This document shows positions 42,866 through 51,252 of a stretch of 64,000 nucleotides of DNA, piece after piece (within the stretch, counting starts at the first letter, position 1; every line of letters starts with the position of its first letter). The DNA comes from Sphingomonas sp. R-74633 (GTDB lineage: Bacteria; Pseudomonadota; Alphaproteobacteria; Sphingomonadales; Sphingomonadaceae). Under the pieces are notes generated by a model. The model did not search any database and had not been told where the DNA came from. It saw only the letters and a program-made list of their open reading frames with translations. Location: positions 310,001 to 374,000 of the forward strand of contig NZ_JACCFG010000003.1 of assembly GCF_013416555.1 (NCBI RefSeq). Reading direction: 5' to 3'. The position numbers and the translations under genes were made by a program.

Positions 42866-45800
42866 ATGCAACTGATCAGGGTCCTTCTCGCCGCGGCGCT
42901 GCTGCTGCAGCCGCTTGCCGTGACCGCGGCGGGCTCTGGTACCGGCTCGACCCGGCTGATGGCGCACTACACGCACCAGCGCTGGAGCGAGGAGATCGAC
43001 GCGCCGCGGCCGGTGTTCGCGCTGGCGCAGGACCAGCGCGGATATCTGTGGGTTGGTGCCGCAGCGGGGTTGTTCCGCTTCGACGGCATTCGCTTCGAGC
43101 CGGTGAGCACCGGCATCGACCTTGTTGCGGAGGGCGCGCCCTCGGCGATCCTCGTCCGCCGCAATGGCGAGGTATGGACCAATTTCGAACATACGGGCCG
43201 CTTCGCCGTCTACCGCGACGGCCGGTTGCGCTTCCTCGATGCACCTCCCTCGCCTGATCGGGTGCTCGCGATGCAGGAGGCGGCCGACGGCACGATCTGG
43301 GTGCTGACCGAGAAATTGGGCCTGCCATTGCTGCGCTATCGAAATGGCCGCTGGACATCTTTCGGCGTGGAGGCGGGTGCGCCGGTCGATAATCCGTTCA
43401 GCATGGTCGTCACCGCCGACGGCACGCCCTGGATCAGCTTCGCCCTGACCGGTGCGGTCGCCCGGCTGCGTCCCGGCGCCAGCAAATTCGAGTTCCTCCA
43501 CCGCGATCCGGGCGCGCAGGGGCGGCTATCGCTGGATCCGCAGGAACGCGTGTGGATCAGCGACGCGCACGGCAGCTATCCGCTGACCGGCCCGGGCGCG
43601 CAGGGCAGCCCGCCCCCACTTCGCTACCCCTATGCAACCGACCCCACCGAGATTCGCGGGTGGCCGCGCTTCGATCGCGAGGGAAATCTCTGGATCGCCA
43701 CTTATTATGACGGGCTGCAGCGCGTCACCCGGCCCGACCCGCGCGGTGCTGCTACGCCGGCCGAGGCGGCGGCGCGGGTAGAGCATTTCACCGCGCGGGA
43801 CGGGCTGTCGTCCAATGCCACGACCCGGATCTTCCAGGATGCGGAAGGCAATGTCTGGGCGGGGACCGAAAACGGACTCGACCGGTTCTGGCCGGCGACC
43901 CTGCGTTACGAGCCGCAGCTCGCCCAGCCAGCCGCGTTCGGCGACCTGCTGCTGCGCGCGTCCGACGGCAGCGTCTATATCGGAGAGGCCAGGACCGTCT
44001 ATCGGGTGCGGCCGAACGCGCCGCCCGAGCCGATCTTCCGCAGTCCCGACAACGAACCGCGCACGCTGTGCGAGGCGCCCGACGGTGCGATCTGGATCAG
44101 CCTGACCAAGGAGGATGGCGCCAACCGCGGCAAGCCGATCATGATCTGGCGGAACGGCCAGCTACGCCCCGGCCCACACATCCCGCTGAAGTACATCGTC
44201 TATGACTGCGCATTCGACGGGCGCGGCGATTTCTGGGTTACCGCCTGGATGGGCGGGATGGCGCGACTTCATGCCGGGAAATGGCAATGGATCGCCGGCC
44301 AGCCGGGCCGCCCCTTCGCGCCACGCTCGATGGTGGCGGACGCGCAAGGCCGTGTCTTCGTTCATTGGAGCGACCGCGTGCTGAGCCGGCTCGATGGCCT
44401 GTCCCGCCAGTCGCTTGCCATCCCGTTCGGCCGATATGAGCCCGACGACATCTCGCTCTATCCCGAGGCGCCGGGCAAGCTGCTCACTGCCGGCAAATAT
44501 GGCCTCGCGCGGCTGGAGGGAGACCGCTTCCGGACCATCTCCGCGCAGCGGGTGCCGCTGTTCAGCGGTATCAACGGCATGGTGCGCAGCCCGACGGGCG
44601 ACACCTGGCTGGCGAGCCCCGGTGGCATAGCGCGCCTGCGCACCGCCGATCTCGACCGCGCCTTCGCCGACCCGGCCTGGTCGCCGCCGATGGACGTGTT
44701 CGCCGCCGCCGACGGCCTGAGGAGCCGGCCCCATTCGCACAGCCGCAATGCGATCGTGCAAGGCGGCGACGGCCGGCTGTGGATCGCCACCCAGACCGGC
44801 ACGCTGTGGCTCGATCCGGCCGATGTGCGGCGCAGCCACACCCCGCCGCACGTCGCAGTGGGCGCGCTTGTCGCCGACAAGGTCTATCGCGATCCCACCA
44901 ATGTCACGCTGCCCGCCGGCCGCTCGAACATCCAGATCGACTTTGCAGTGCTGAGCTTCTCCAACCCCCGCGTTGCGCGCGTACGTTACCGTATCGAGGG
45001 TCAGGATACCGATTGGGTCGAGGCCGGCACGCGGCGCCAGGCCTTTTATACCAACCTCGCGCCCGGCACCTACCGCTTCCAGCTGATCGCGGCGAACGAC
45101 AATGGGGTGTGGAACGAGGCCGGCGCCACGGTGGAGTTCACCATTCCGCCCACCTTCGTCCAGTCGCGCTACTTCATCGCGCTCTGCGCAGCTTTGGTGC
45201 TGGCGCTGCTCTGGCTCGCCTATCGGCTGCGGGTGGCGCAGGTCGCGGGCAGGATCCGGACACGGCTCGAGGAGCGGATGGGCGAGCGCGAGCGTATCGC
45301 CCGCGAGCTGCACGACACGCTGCTGCAAAGCGTGCAGGGGCTGGTGCTCCGCTTCCAGTCGGTCGCCAACAAGATGCCGCCGGAAGGCCCGGCGCGCGGC
45401 CAGCTCGAATCAGCCCTGGCCCGCGCCGACGACATCATCGCAGAGGGGCGAAACCGCGTGCAGGACCTGCGCGGTGTCGATGACAAGGGTGATCTACCCG
45501 AACTGCTGCGCGAGCGCGCGGTCGCGGCCGGTTTCGATGCCGCGATCGGCGTGCGCATCGTCGTGGAAGGCCGCCAGCGCCCGGTCGATCCGCTCGTCGC
45601 AGTCGAGCTCGGCCGCATCGTCGACGAGGCATTGTTCAACATCTGCCGCCATGCCCATGCCAGCGCCGTCGAGATCATCCTCCGCTTCGGCAATCGCCAG
45701 CTCGGTGTCGAGATTCGCGACGACGGGGTGGGCATGCCGCCCGAGGTGCTCGCGCAGGGCCACAAGCCCGGCCATTTCGGGCTGATCGGGATGCGCGAGC

Positions 45801-45973
45801 GCGCCGAGCGGATCGGCTGCAGCTTCTCGATCGACAGCCGCCCGGGCATGGGCTGCGCCGTGACGATGACCCTGCCCGCCCGCCTCGCCTTTGCCGATCA
45901 TGCGCCGGGCCGGCGTTGGCGCTTCCTCTCCCGGCTTTCCCGCAACAAGAAAGATCCAAGCCATGTCGGCTGA
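42866..45973 (+). CDS. beta-propeller sensor histidine kinase (Reg_prop/Y_Y_Y/HisKA_3)
   Basis: The 1035-aa kinase has a signal sequence (MQLIRVLLAAALLLQPLAVTAAG) and a periplasmic two-component-regulator propeller. Repeats such as LAQDQRGYLWVGAAAGLFRFDG and IFQDAEGNVWAGTENGLDRF run to about residue 660, then a Y_Y_Y domain follows (VRYRIEGQDTDWVEAG...FQLIAANDNGVWNEAG). One membrane helix lies near 770-790 (YFIALCAALVLALLWLAYRL). HisKA_3 has His about 815 in IARELHDTLLQSVQGLV, and the HATPase (NICRHAHASAVEI, DDGVGMPPEV) is C-terminal. It overlaps a NarL-type regulator by 11 nt. Confidence 0.93.
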   Translation: MQLIRVLLAAALLLQPLAVTAAGSGTGSTRLMAHYTHQRWSEEIDAPRPVFALAQDQRGYLWVGAAAGLFRFDGIRFEPVSTGIDLVAEGAPSAILVRRNGEVWTNFEHTGRFAVYRDGRLRFLDAPPSPDRVLAMQEAADGTIWVLTEKLGLPLLRYRNGRWTSFGVEAGAPVDNPFSMVVTADGTPWISFALTGAVARLRPGASKFEFLHRDPGAQGRLSLDPQERVWISDAHGSYPLTGPGAQGSPPPLRYPYATDPTEIRGWPRFDREGNLWIATYYDGLQRVTRPDPRGAATPAEAAARVEHFTARDGLSSNATTRIFQDAEGNVWAGTENGLDRFWPATLRYEPQLAQPAAFGDLLLRASDGSVYIGEARTVYRVRPNAPPEPIFRSPDNEPRTLCEAPDGAIWISLTKEDGANRGKPIMIWRNGQLRPGPHIPLKYIVYDCAFDGRGDFWVTAWMGGMARLHAGKWQWIAGQPGRPFAPRSMVADAQGRVFVHWSDRVLSRLDGLSRQSLAIPFGRYEPDDISLYPEAPGKLLTAGKYGLARLEGDRFRTISAQRVPLFSGINGMVRSPTGDTWLASPGGIARLRTADLDRAFADPAWSPPMDVFAAADGLRSRPHSHSRNAIVQGGDGRLWIATQTGTLWLDPADVRRSHTPPHVAVGALVADKVYRDPTNVTLPAGRSNIQIDFAVLSFSNPRVARVRYRIEGQDTDWVEAGTRRQAFYTNLAPGTYRFQLIAANDNGVWNEAGATVEFTIPPTFVQSRYFIALCAALVLALLWLAYRLRVAQVAGRIRTRLEERMGERERIARELHDTLLQSVQGLVLRFQSVANKMPPEGPARGQLESALARADDIIAEGRNRVQDLRGVDDKGDLPELLRERAVAAGFDAAIGVRIVVEGRQRPVDPLVAVELGRIVDEALFNICRHAHASAVEIILRFGNRQLGVEIRDDGVGMPPEVLAQGHKPGHFGLIGMRERAERIGCSFSIDSRPGMGCAVTMTLPARLAFADHAPGRRWRFLSRLSRNKKDPSHVG

Positions 45974-46601
45974 GAAGGGCGCAACGCCCGTCCGAATCCT
46001 GATCGTCGACGATCATCCGGTGCTTCGCGAAGGCGTCACCTCGATTCTCGAGGACCGCACCGACATGGTGGTGATCGGCGAGGCGCGGGACGGCGCCGAG
46101 GCAGTTACCCGCTTCCGCGAGCTGCGCCCCGACGTGACGCTGATGGATTTGCAGATGCCGGTGATGAACGGCGTCGATGCGATCATCGCGATCCGCGGCG
46201 AATTTCCCGATGCGCGCATCCTCGTCCTCACCACCTATGCCGGCGATGTGCAGGCGGTGCGCGCGTTGAAGGCCGGCGCGACCGGCTATCTGCTCAAGAG
46301 CAGCCTGCGCACCGAGATGCTCGATGCGATCCACAACGTCCATCGCGGCCGCCGCCATGTCCACGGCGAAGTCGCCACCGAAATCGCGCTGCACATTGCC
46401 GACGACAATCTGAGCGAGCGCGAGATTGCCGTGCTGCGCCTCGTCGCCGAGGGCAAGGCGAACAAGGAGATCGCGCACGCCATGTCGCTCTCGGAGGAGA
46501 CGGTGAAGGCGCATCTCAAGAACGTCTTCGCCAAACTCGACGTGAGCGACCGCACCCACGCAGTGACGGTCGCCGCGCGCCGCGGAATCATCGAGCTCTA
46601 G
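45963..46601 (+). CDS. NarL-family response regulator
   Basis: The 212-aa protein has a receiver (ILIVDDHPVLREGV; Asp62 in VTLMDLQMPVMNG; Lys in GYLLKSSLR) and LuxR-type HTH (LSEREIAVLRLVAEGKANKEIAHAMSLSEETVKAHLKNVFAKLDVSDRTHA). It is the partner of the propeller kinase, with which it overlaps by 11 nt. ATG 45963 is chosen as the conserved domain starts ten residues later; the frame is open further upstream inside the kinase gene. Confidence 0.93.
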   Translation: MSAEKGATPVRILIVDDHPVLREGVTSILEDRTDMVVIGEARDGAEAVTRFRELRPDVTLMDLQMPVMNGVDAIIAIRGEFPDARILVLTTYAGDVQAVRALKAGATGYLLKSSLRTEMLDAIHNVHRGRRHVHGEVATEIALHIADDNLSEREIAVLRLVAEGKANKEIAHAMSLSEETVKAHLKNVFAKLDVSDRTHAVTVAARRGIIEL

Positions 46602-47347
46602 AGCAGCGCCATCCCGCCATCGACGCGCAGGTTCACGCCCGTGACAAAGCTGCTCATGTCGGAGGCGAGGAACAGCGCCGCGCTGGCCAGTTCCTCGGGC
46701 CGGCCCAGCCGGCCGAGCGGGATCGCTGCCGCCATCTGCGCCTCGAAGGCAGGGCGCTGCTCGGGCGTGACGCCGAGCTTGCCGAGTATCTCGGTATCGG
46801 TCGGCCCCGGGCTCAGCAGGTTGACCCGAATGCCCCGGTCCTTGAGTTCCAGCGCCCAGCTACGCGCGAAGGCGCCGATCGCCGCCTTGGAACCGGCATA
46901 TACGGCATGACCGTCGAGCACCTTCTCGCTGGCGAGCGAGCCGGTGATCACGATAGCGCCATTGTCGCGCAGGATCGGGGCGAATTTCTGGACGCCGATG
47001 AACACGCCGCGCGTGTTGGTGGCGAACTGCGCGTCATATTCCGCCTCGGGTACATCGGCAGAGTGGCGGATCGTGTTGACCCCGGCATTGGCGACATAGA
47101 TGTCGAGACCGCCGAACCGCTCGGCGATGTCGTCCGCCGCCCAGGCATGGAAGTCGGGATCGGCGACGTCGCCCAGGACATAGGCGGCGGCGCCGCCGAT
47201 CTCTAGCACCGCTTGCTTTGCCGCCTCTTCGCGGCGGCCCGAGACGATCACCTGCGCCCCTTCCGTCGCAAAGAGCCTGGCGATCGCGAGCCCGATGCCG
47301 CTGGTGCCTCCCGTGATCATTGCAGTCTTGCCGGTAAGCAGGGTCAT
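46598..47347 (-). CDS. SDR family oxidoreductase
   Basis: The 249-aa protein is a classical SDR: ITGGTSGIGLAIA, NAGVNTI, Ser in VITGSLASEKV, YAGSK for the YxxxK pair, and FVTGVNLRVDGGMALL at the C-terminus. The substrate is unknown. The C-terminal end overlaps the NarL-type gene stop by 4 nt, tail to tail. ATG 47347 follows GGAGGAACT, a strong ribosome-binding site. Confidence 0.9.
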   Translation of the reverse strand: MTLLTGKTAMITGGTSGIGLAIARLFATEGAQVIVSGRREEAAKQAVLEIGGAAAYVLGDVADPDFHAWAADDIAERFGGLDIYVANAGVNTIRHSADVPEAEYDAQFATNTRGVFIGVQKFAPILRDNGAIVITGSLASEKVLDGHAVYAGSKAAIGAFARSWALELKDRGIRVNLLSPGPTDTEILGKLGVTPEQRPAFEAQMAAAIPLGRLGRPEELASAALFLASDMSSFVTGVNLRVDGGMALL

Positions 47348-47657
47348 AGTTCCTCCGAAAATGCGTTTACCCGGAGATGGTCGCTGCGGGTGCGGCGCGT
47401 CACCTGTCCCTTGGTTCAGCTCCGCATCGTCCAAAGTAGGGGCCGCGCCCTCCCCCCGCGCAGATGCGGGCCCCACGCGGCCACGGCAGAAGCGGGCCAG
47501 GCTCCGGACGATGCGCTGGAGCAGCTTGGAGGGCCGTGTTAATCGGACGCGACAGGGATGATGAACGCAGGGGTTTTTCCGATTTCACCCTGCGGCCAAC
47601 GAAATGGCAGTCGAGCGTCCCACCTGTCCGGCTCTTCTAGCGCCCATGGAGAAGTTT
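47348..47657. other. intergenic region, 310 nt
   Basis: The region lies between the divergent SDR (minus) and a hypothetical gene (plus). I see no copy of the response-regulator motif and no hairpin with a U-tract. It must contain both promoters; no convincing -35/-10 pair can be assigned. Confidence 0.5.
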
Positions 47658-48611
47658 ATGCCGTCGCCGATCCGCATCCTGCTCCAGACGACGATCCCGA
47701 CCATCGCCGACGACTGGAACATCAGCCGCTTCTCGATGCTGCGCGATTATCTCGCCGGGCTGGCCGGTGAAGACGGCACGCCGCTCTGCGAAGTGACCGC
47801 GCGCGACCGCGTCGCGCCGGGCGGCCCCGATCCCGTGCTTTCCACGATCGATCGCTCCGATTTCGACGAGCTCTGGCTGTTCGCCGTCGATACCGGCGAC
47901 GGACTCGACCCGGAGGATTGTGCCGCAATCGGCCGCTTCCGCGAGAAGGGCCGCGGGCTGCTGGTGACGCGGGACCATATGGACCTGGGCTGCTCGGTCT
48001 GCACGCTGGGCGGCGTCGGCGCCGCGCATTTCTTTCACAGCAGCCACCTCGATCCCGATCCCAGCCGGCGCGTGATCGACGATCGTGAGACCAGCGACAT
48101 CCTCTGGCCCAACTATCATTCGGGCGCGAACGGTGACTTCCAGCAGGTGACGGTTATCGATCCGCCGCATCCGGTGCTGCGCGACCGGGAGGCCCCGGAC
48201 GGGCTGGTCCGCTATCTGCCTGCCCATCCGCATGAAGGCGCGGTCGATGCCCCGGCCGGCGATCCCAGCGCGCGCGTGATCGCGACGGGCGTGAGCAAGG
48301 TGAGCGGACGGCAGTTCAACCTCGCGGTGGCCTTCGAACCGTCGCCGGCGGATGGACCGGCGATCGCGGAATCGACCTTCCACCACTTCACCGACTATAA
48401 TTGGGACCTGGACAAAGGCTGCCCGAGCTTCGTCAGCGAATTGCCGGGGAGCGCGCTCGCCCATTCTACGGAAGCGCAGGCCTCGATCCGGACCTATGTG
48501 CGCAATCTCGCGCTCTGGCTTGCCGGGCGATCGCCGGACCCGCGGGAGGGGGAACTGGACGAGGCACTCGACGAAAGCTTCCCCGCGAGCGATCCGCCCG
48601 CCTTCTACTGA
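47658..48611 (+). CDS. hypothetical protein, possibly ThuA/GATase-like fold
   Basis: The 317-aa soluble protein begins MPSPIRILLQTTIPTIADDWNISRFSMLRDYLAG. It then shows DELWLFAVDTGDGLDPEDCAAIGRFREKGRGLLVTRDHMD and STFHHFTDYNWDL, a pattern resembling ThuA-like glutamine-amidotransferase folds in trehalose or sugar loci. It ends with DESFPASDPP, a short motif that usually occurs on small stress-type proteins. I do not recognise the family with confidence. ATG 47658 follows GGAGAAG; ATG 47646 is an alternative. It precedes the mannan locus but is convergent with it. Confidence 0.6.
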   Translation: MPSPIRILLQTTIPTIADDWNISRFSMLRDYLAGLAGEDGTPLCEVTARDRVAPGGPDPVLSTIDRSDFDELWLFAVDTGDGLDPEDCAAIGRFREKGRGLLVTRDHMDLGCSVCTLGGVGAAHFFHSSHLDPDPSRRVIDDRETSDILWPNYHSGANGDFQQVTVIDPPHPVLRDREAPDGLVRYLPAHPHEGAVDAPAGDPSARVIATGVSKVSGRQFNLAVAFEPSPADGPAIAESTFHHFTDYNWDLDKGCPSFVSELPGSALAHSTEAQASIRTYVRNLALWLAGRSPDPREGELDEALDESFPASDPPAFY

Positions 48612-48641
48612 ATCGGTGGCACGGCCTTATTTGAGAGAAGA

Positions 48642-48674
48642 GGAGCCATGCCGGGAACCGGCCGGCATGGCTCC
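48642..48674. terminator. long perfect hairpin between convergent genes
   Basis: GGAGCCATGCCGG pairs over 13 bp with CCGGCATGGCTCC around a 7-nt loop. It separates the hypothetical gene (ends 48611) and the GH76-like gene (ends 48683, minus). No long U-tract is present on either side, so it may also act as an mRNA 3' stabiliser. Confidence 0.6.
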
Positions 48675-48682
48675 CCACGGCG

Positions 48683-50107
48683 TCAGCCGCCGTTCTTGAT
48701 CTTGTCGATATAGGCGAACTGGAGCAGCGCGGCCGCTGCGGCTGCCTGGGTGATCAGTCGCGCCTGGGTATCCGCCGGGCGGGTGTTGCCGGTGCGGTCT
48801 TCCGCCCAGGTGCCGGCCAGGCCGCTCGGATCGCCATCGGTCTCGCCGGTGTCGCCGTCGCCCGGCACGCCATTGGCGTACCAGCCATAGCGGTCCTTGT
48901 TCGAGGCGATCAGGAAGTCGACCAGGCTCTTCGCCGAATTGTACCAGGTCACGTCATTGTCGAGCAGATAGAGCTGGCAGAGCAGGTCGATGGTCGCATA
49001 GCCGCCGGTCGGTGCGTTCTGCTTGATTCCGCCGCTGCTGGGGAACCAGGCGCTGTGCGCGAGCACGGTGTTCATCATGCTCTGGGCATAAGCGAGCTTG
49101 GCAGTCTCGCTCGGATTGTTCTTGTGGATCGCCAGCGCCAGCGCAGCCACGCCGGTCGAGTTGCCGGCGAGCACGCCCGAATTGCCCGAATCGCAGACAA
49201 AGGGCTGGCCCGCAGTGTTGCAGGTCGCGCCGCCGCGGAACAGGCCGGAGGGGGCGAGCAGGTCCATGCTCGCCAGATTGACCTGGTTGAACATGTCGGT
49301 GCCCCAGGTCAGGCGGCCGGGCGCCGCCGGCTTGTTCGGGAAGCGCGCCGCCCAGCGGGAATAGGCCGCGCCGACGCGGGTGACCGGGCTCATGTAGAAG
49401 GCGGTCGACCAATCGGGATCGCCCGGCTTCTGCGACACGCCATTGTGGCTGTTCTGGTTGTTGTCGACATAGCCCAGCGCCTTGAACGCATTGTCCGACA
49501 CCGACTGGGTCAGCGACACGTCGAGATAGACGTTGAGCATGTTGCCGCCGAGCAGCGCGTTGTCGTCATAATAGCATGGCTGGCCGTGGCGCACGCCATA
49601 GCCGCCGGGGGTCGCGCCCGGCGCGCTGCCCGCGCAGTTCGGGTTCCAATACCAGTCGAGCTGGTCGACCGCGCTCAGCAGCAGCGGCTTGTACGTCGCC
49701 GAATCGAGCCGGGCACCCCAATAGAGCGCGCGGACCATGTTATCCTCGGTCCAGAGATAGGCGACGTCGCTGCCCTTGACGTAATTATCGGGGCCCGGCT
49801 GATAGTTCAGCACATTGGCATACATCATCACGCTCGAATTCGGCGTGCTGGTCGTCTTGATAAAGGCATTGTGGACCTTGGTCAGGAAGGTCTTGGCCAC
49901 TGCCTGGTAATCGGTCGCCAGCAGCGGAGTGACCCCGCCGGCCTGTGTATTCGCAGAGGTGGTCCCGGCCGGTGCGGCGAGCGGCACGACCACCGAGCCC
50001 GCGCTGTTTTCCGATTGTCCCTGATTTCCGGCCTGCCACGCCGTCGCGCCCGCCGCGAGCGCCGTCAGCGCCACGAGGCCAAGCAAATACTGCTTCTTCA
50101 TCCGCAT
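48683..50107 (-). CDS. secreted GH76-like alpha/alpha-barrel protein (putative endo-alpha-mannanase)
   Basis: The 474-aa protein has a signal peptide (MRMKKQYLLGLVALTALAAGATAWQAG) with no lipobox Cys. It then has repeated alpha-hairpins: YLWTEDNMVRALYWGARLD, CYYDDNALLGGNMLNVYLDVS, STGVAALALAIHKNNPSETAKLAYAQSMMNTVLAH and GGYATIDLLCQLYLLDNDVTWYN. The adjacent Asp pair in YYDDN matches the catalytic DD of GH76 endo-alpha-1,6-mannanases, and the second GH76 in this locus has the same YYDDN. Assignment is inferred, as the rest is divergent. A motif-bearing promoter precedes it. Confidence 0.65.
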   Translation of the reverse strand: MRMKKQYLLGLVALTALAAGATAWQAGNQGQSENSAGSVVVPLAAPAGTTSANTQAGGVTPLLATDYQAVAKTFLTKVHNAFIKTTSTPNSSVMMYANVLNYQPGPDNYVKGSDVAYLWTEDNMVRALYWGARLDSATYKPLLLSAVDQLDWYWNPNCAGSAPGATPGGYGVRHGQPCYYDDNALLGGNMLNVYLDVSLTQSVSDNAFKALGYVDNNQNSHNGVSQKPGDPDWSTAFYMSPVTRVGAAYSRWAARFPNKPAAPGRLTWGTDMFNQVNLASMDLLAPSGLFRGGATCNTAGQPFVCDSGNSGVLAGNSTGVAALALAIHKNNPSETAKLAYAQSMMNTVLAHSAWFPSSGGIKQNAPTGGYATIDLLCQLYLLDNDVTWYNSAKSLVDFLIASNKDRYGWYANGVPGDGDTGETDGDPSGLAGTWAEDRTGNTRPADTQARLITQAAAAAALLQFAYIDKIKNGG

Positions 50108-50232
50108 TGCATCTCTCCCATGCGTTGATGGGCAGCACTGCCATTCTCATCCGTCGGCCCCGCCGGCTTTGCCGTGCGAGGCGCGCTGCCCGCGCAATGA
50201 TTGATACAATTTATCATATATCTCAATGATAA

Positions 50233-50248
50233 TAATGAAATTTATTTT
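50233..50248 (-). promoter_or_regulatory. mannan-locus motif, copy 1
   Basis: The minus strand (towards the GH76-like gene) reads AAAATAAATTTCATTA, identical over 16 nt to 62721-62736 on the plus strand, upstream of GH125. The start codon is 126 nt downstream. A TGATA-n5-TATCA dyad at 50202-50216 is also in this AT-rich intergenic stretch. Confidence 0.6.
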
Positions 50249-50383
50249 ATTTAATAGCTGCGGACATGGCTGACATTCGCGCTGCAAGATCGCAGCGACG
50301 TGGCGGCAGGACGGCCCTGCATTTCAGCCCTGATCTCCCTGCCGAACTGCCTCGCAACGCCGGCTTTCGCCGTCCGCCGCGTG

Positions 50384-51223
50384 TCAGTTCGGAAGCTTCG
50401 GTGCTTCGCCCGGCTTGGCCATGTCGCGCGCAATCTGGTGCGCCTGACCGGTCGCATAGCCGGTGCCGTCGATCGCATAGAGGCCGGCGAGCAGCCGGGC
50501 GTCCATGCTGGTGAGTTCCTTGGGCGCAGTCGCGTCGGGGTCGAACAGCGTCAGGATCGTATCGACCGCATTGCCATTCTCCGGCGGATGCGCGCCAGCA
50601 AGCGTGCGCATCGCGACATAGTCGGCGATCTGCGCGATCGTCTTGTCGAGCACGACTTTCTTGTCGAGCACCACGACCGCATTGACCGTCGCGGTCTGGG
50701 TCGGCTGGCCGAATACCGAGCTCGAATGACTGTCGCTCAGCGCCGTCTTGGGCGCGCCATCCTCGTCGCGCTCCTCGATCAGCCGCCAGGCGTGGACCGG
50801 CCCGGCGCGAAACGCATCGCGCAGATCGACGTCCTGGAGATCGTCGAAGAAGGTCGAATGGCGCTTGCGCATCATTGCGATGAAGCCATCGGCATCGGCG
50901 GCGATCACCACGACGAGATTGGGCTCGCACTTTTCGGCACCCAGCCGCACCTTCGCGCCCTCGGCATCCCGGCGCAGGCGGTCGGCGATCGCCTCGGCCT
51001 TTGACGCCGGCACCCCGAGCACGAGCGGGCAGACCGGCTCGATGAAGCGCGCCAGTTGCCCGGTGTCCATCGCCACGACCTGGCGCACGAAGCGCTCGGC
51101 CTGCTTGACCGGCGGCTGCTGCTTGCCGGTGACGGTGATTGCGCCGTCCGGCTTGTCCTGTGCCCAGGCGGCGGGCGCGGTCAGCAGGGCGGCGAGCAGC
51201 AGCGGTAGGGCGGCGTGACGCAT
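50384..51223 (-). CDS. hypothetical secreted protein
   Basis: The 279-aa protein has a signal peptide (MRHAALPLLLAALLTAPAAWAQ). The mature part (AITVTGKQQPPVKQAERFVRQVVAMDTGQLARFIEPVCPLVLGV, RLGAEKCEPNLVVVIAADADGFIAMMRKRHSTFF, TATVNAVVVLDKKVVLDKTIAQIADYVAMRTLAGA) has two Cys that could form a disulfide and no known catalytic motif. It is probably periplasmic. It lies 29 nt after the sulfatase operon's last gene on the minus strand and could have its own promoter. I do not recognise the family. Confidence 0.7.
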   Translation of the reverse strand: MRHAALPLLLAALLTAPAAWAQDKPDGAITVTGKQQPPVKQAERFVRQVVAMDTGQLARFIEPVCPLVLGVPASKAEAIADRLRRDAEGAKVRLGAEKCEPNLVVVIAADADGFIAMMRKRHSTFFDDLQDVDLRDAFRAGPVHAWRLIEERDEDGAPKTALSDSHSSSVFGQPTQTATVNAVVVLDKKVVLDKTIAQIADYVAMRTLAGAHPPENGNAVDTILTLFDPDATAPKELTSMDARLLAGLYAIDGTGYATGQAHQIARDMAKPGEAPKLPN

Positions 51224-51252
51224 ATTACGGATCCTCAAACGCGGATGACGGA

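Noticed and set aside
50202..50216. TGATA-n5-TATCA dyad upstream of the GH76-like gene as another copy of the receptor palindrome
   Set aside because: The arms differ from ACTTATT/AATAAGT and the centre is longer; similarity is only AT-richness.
50280..50297. CGCTGC-n6-GCAGCG hairpin as terminator of the 50384 gene
   Set aside because: Short stem, no U-tract and about 90 nt beyond the stop; not distinguishable from chance in GC-rich DNA.
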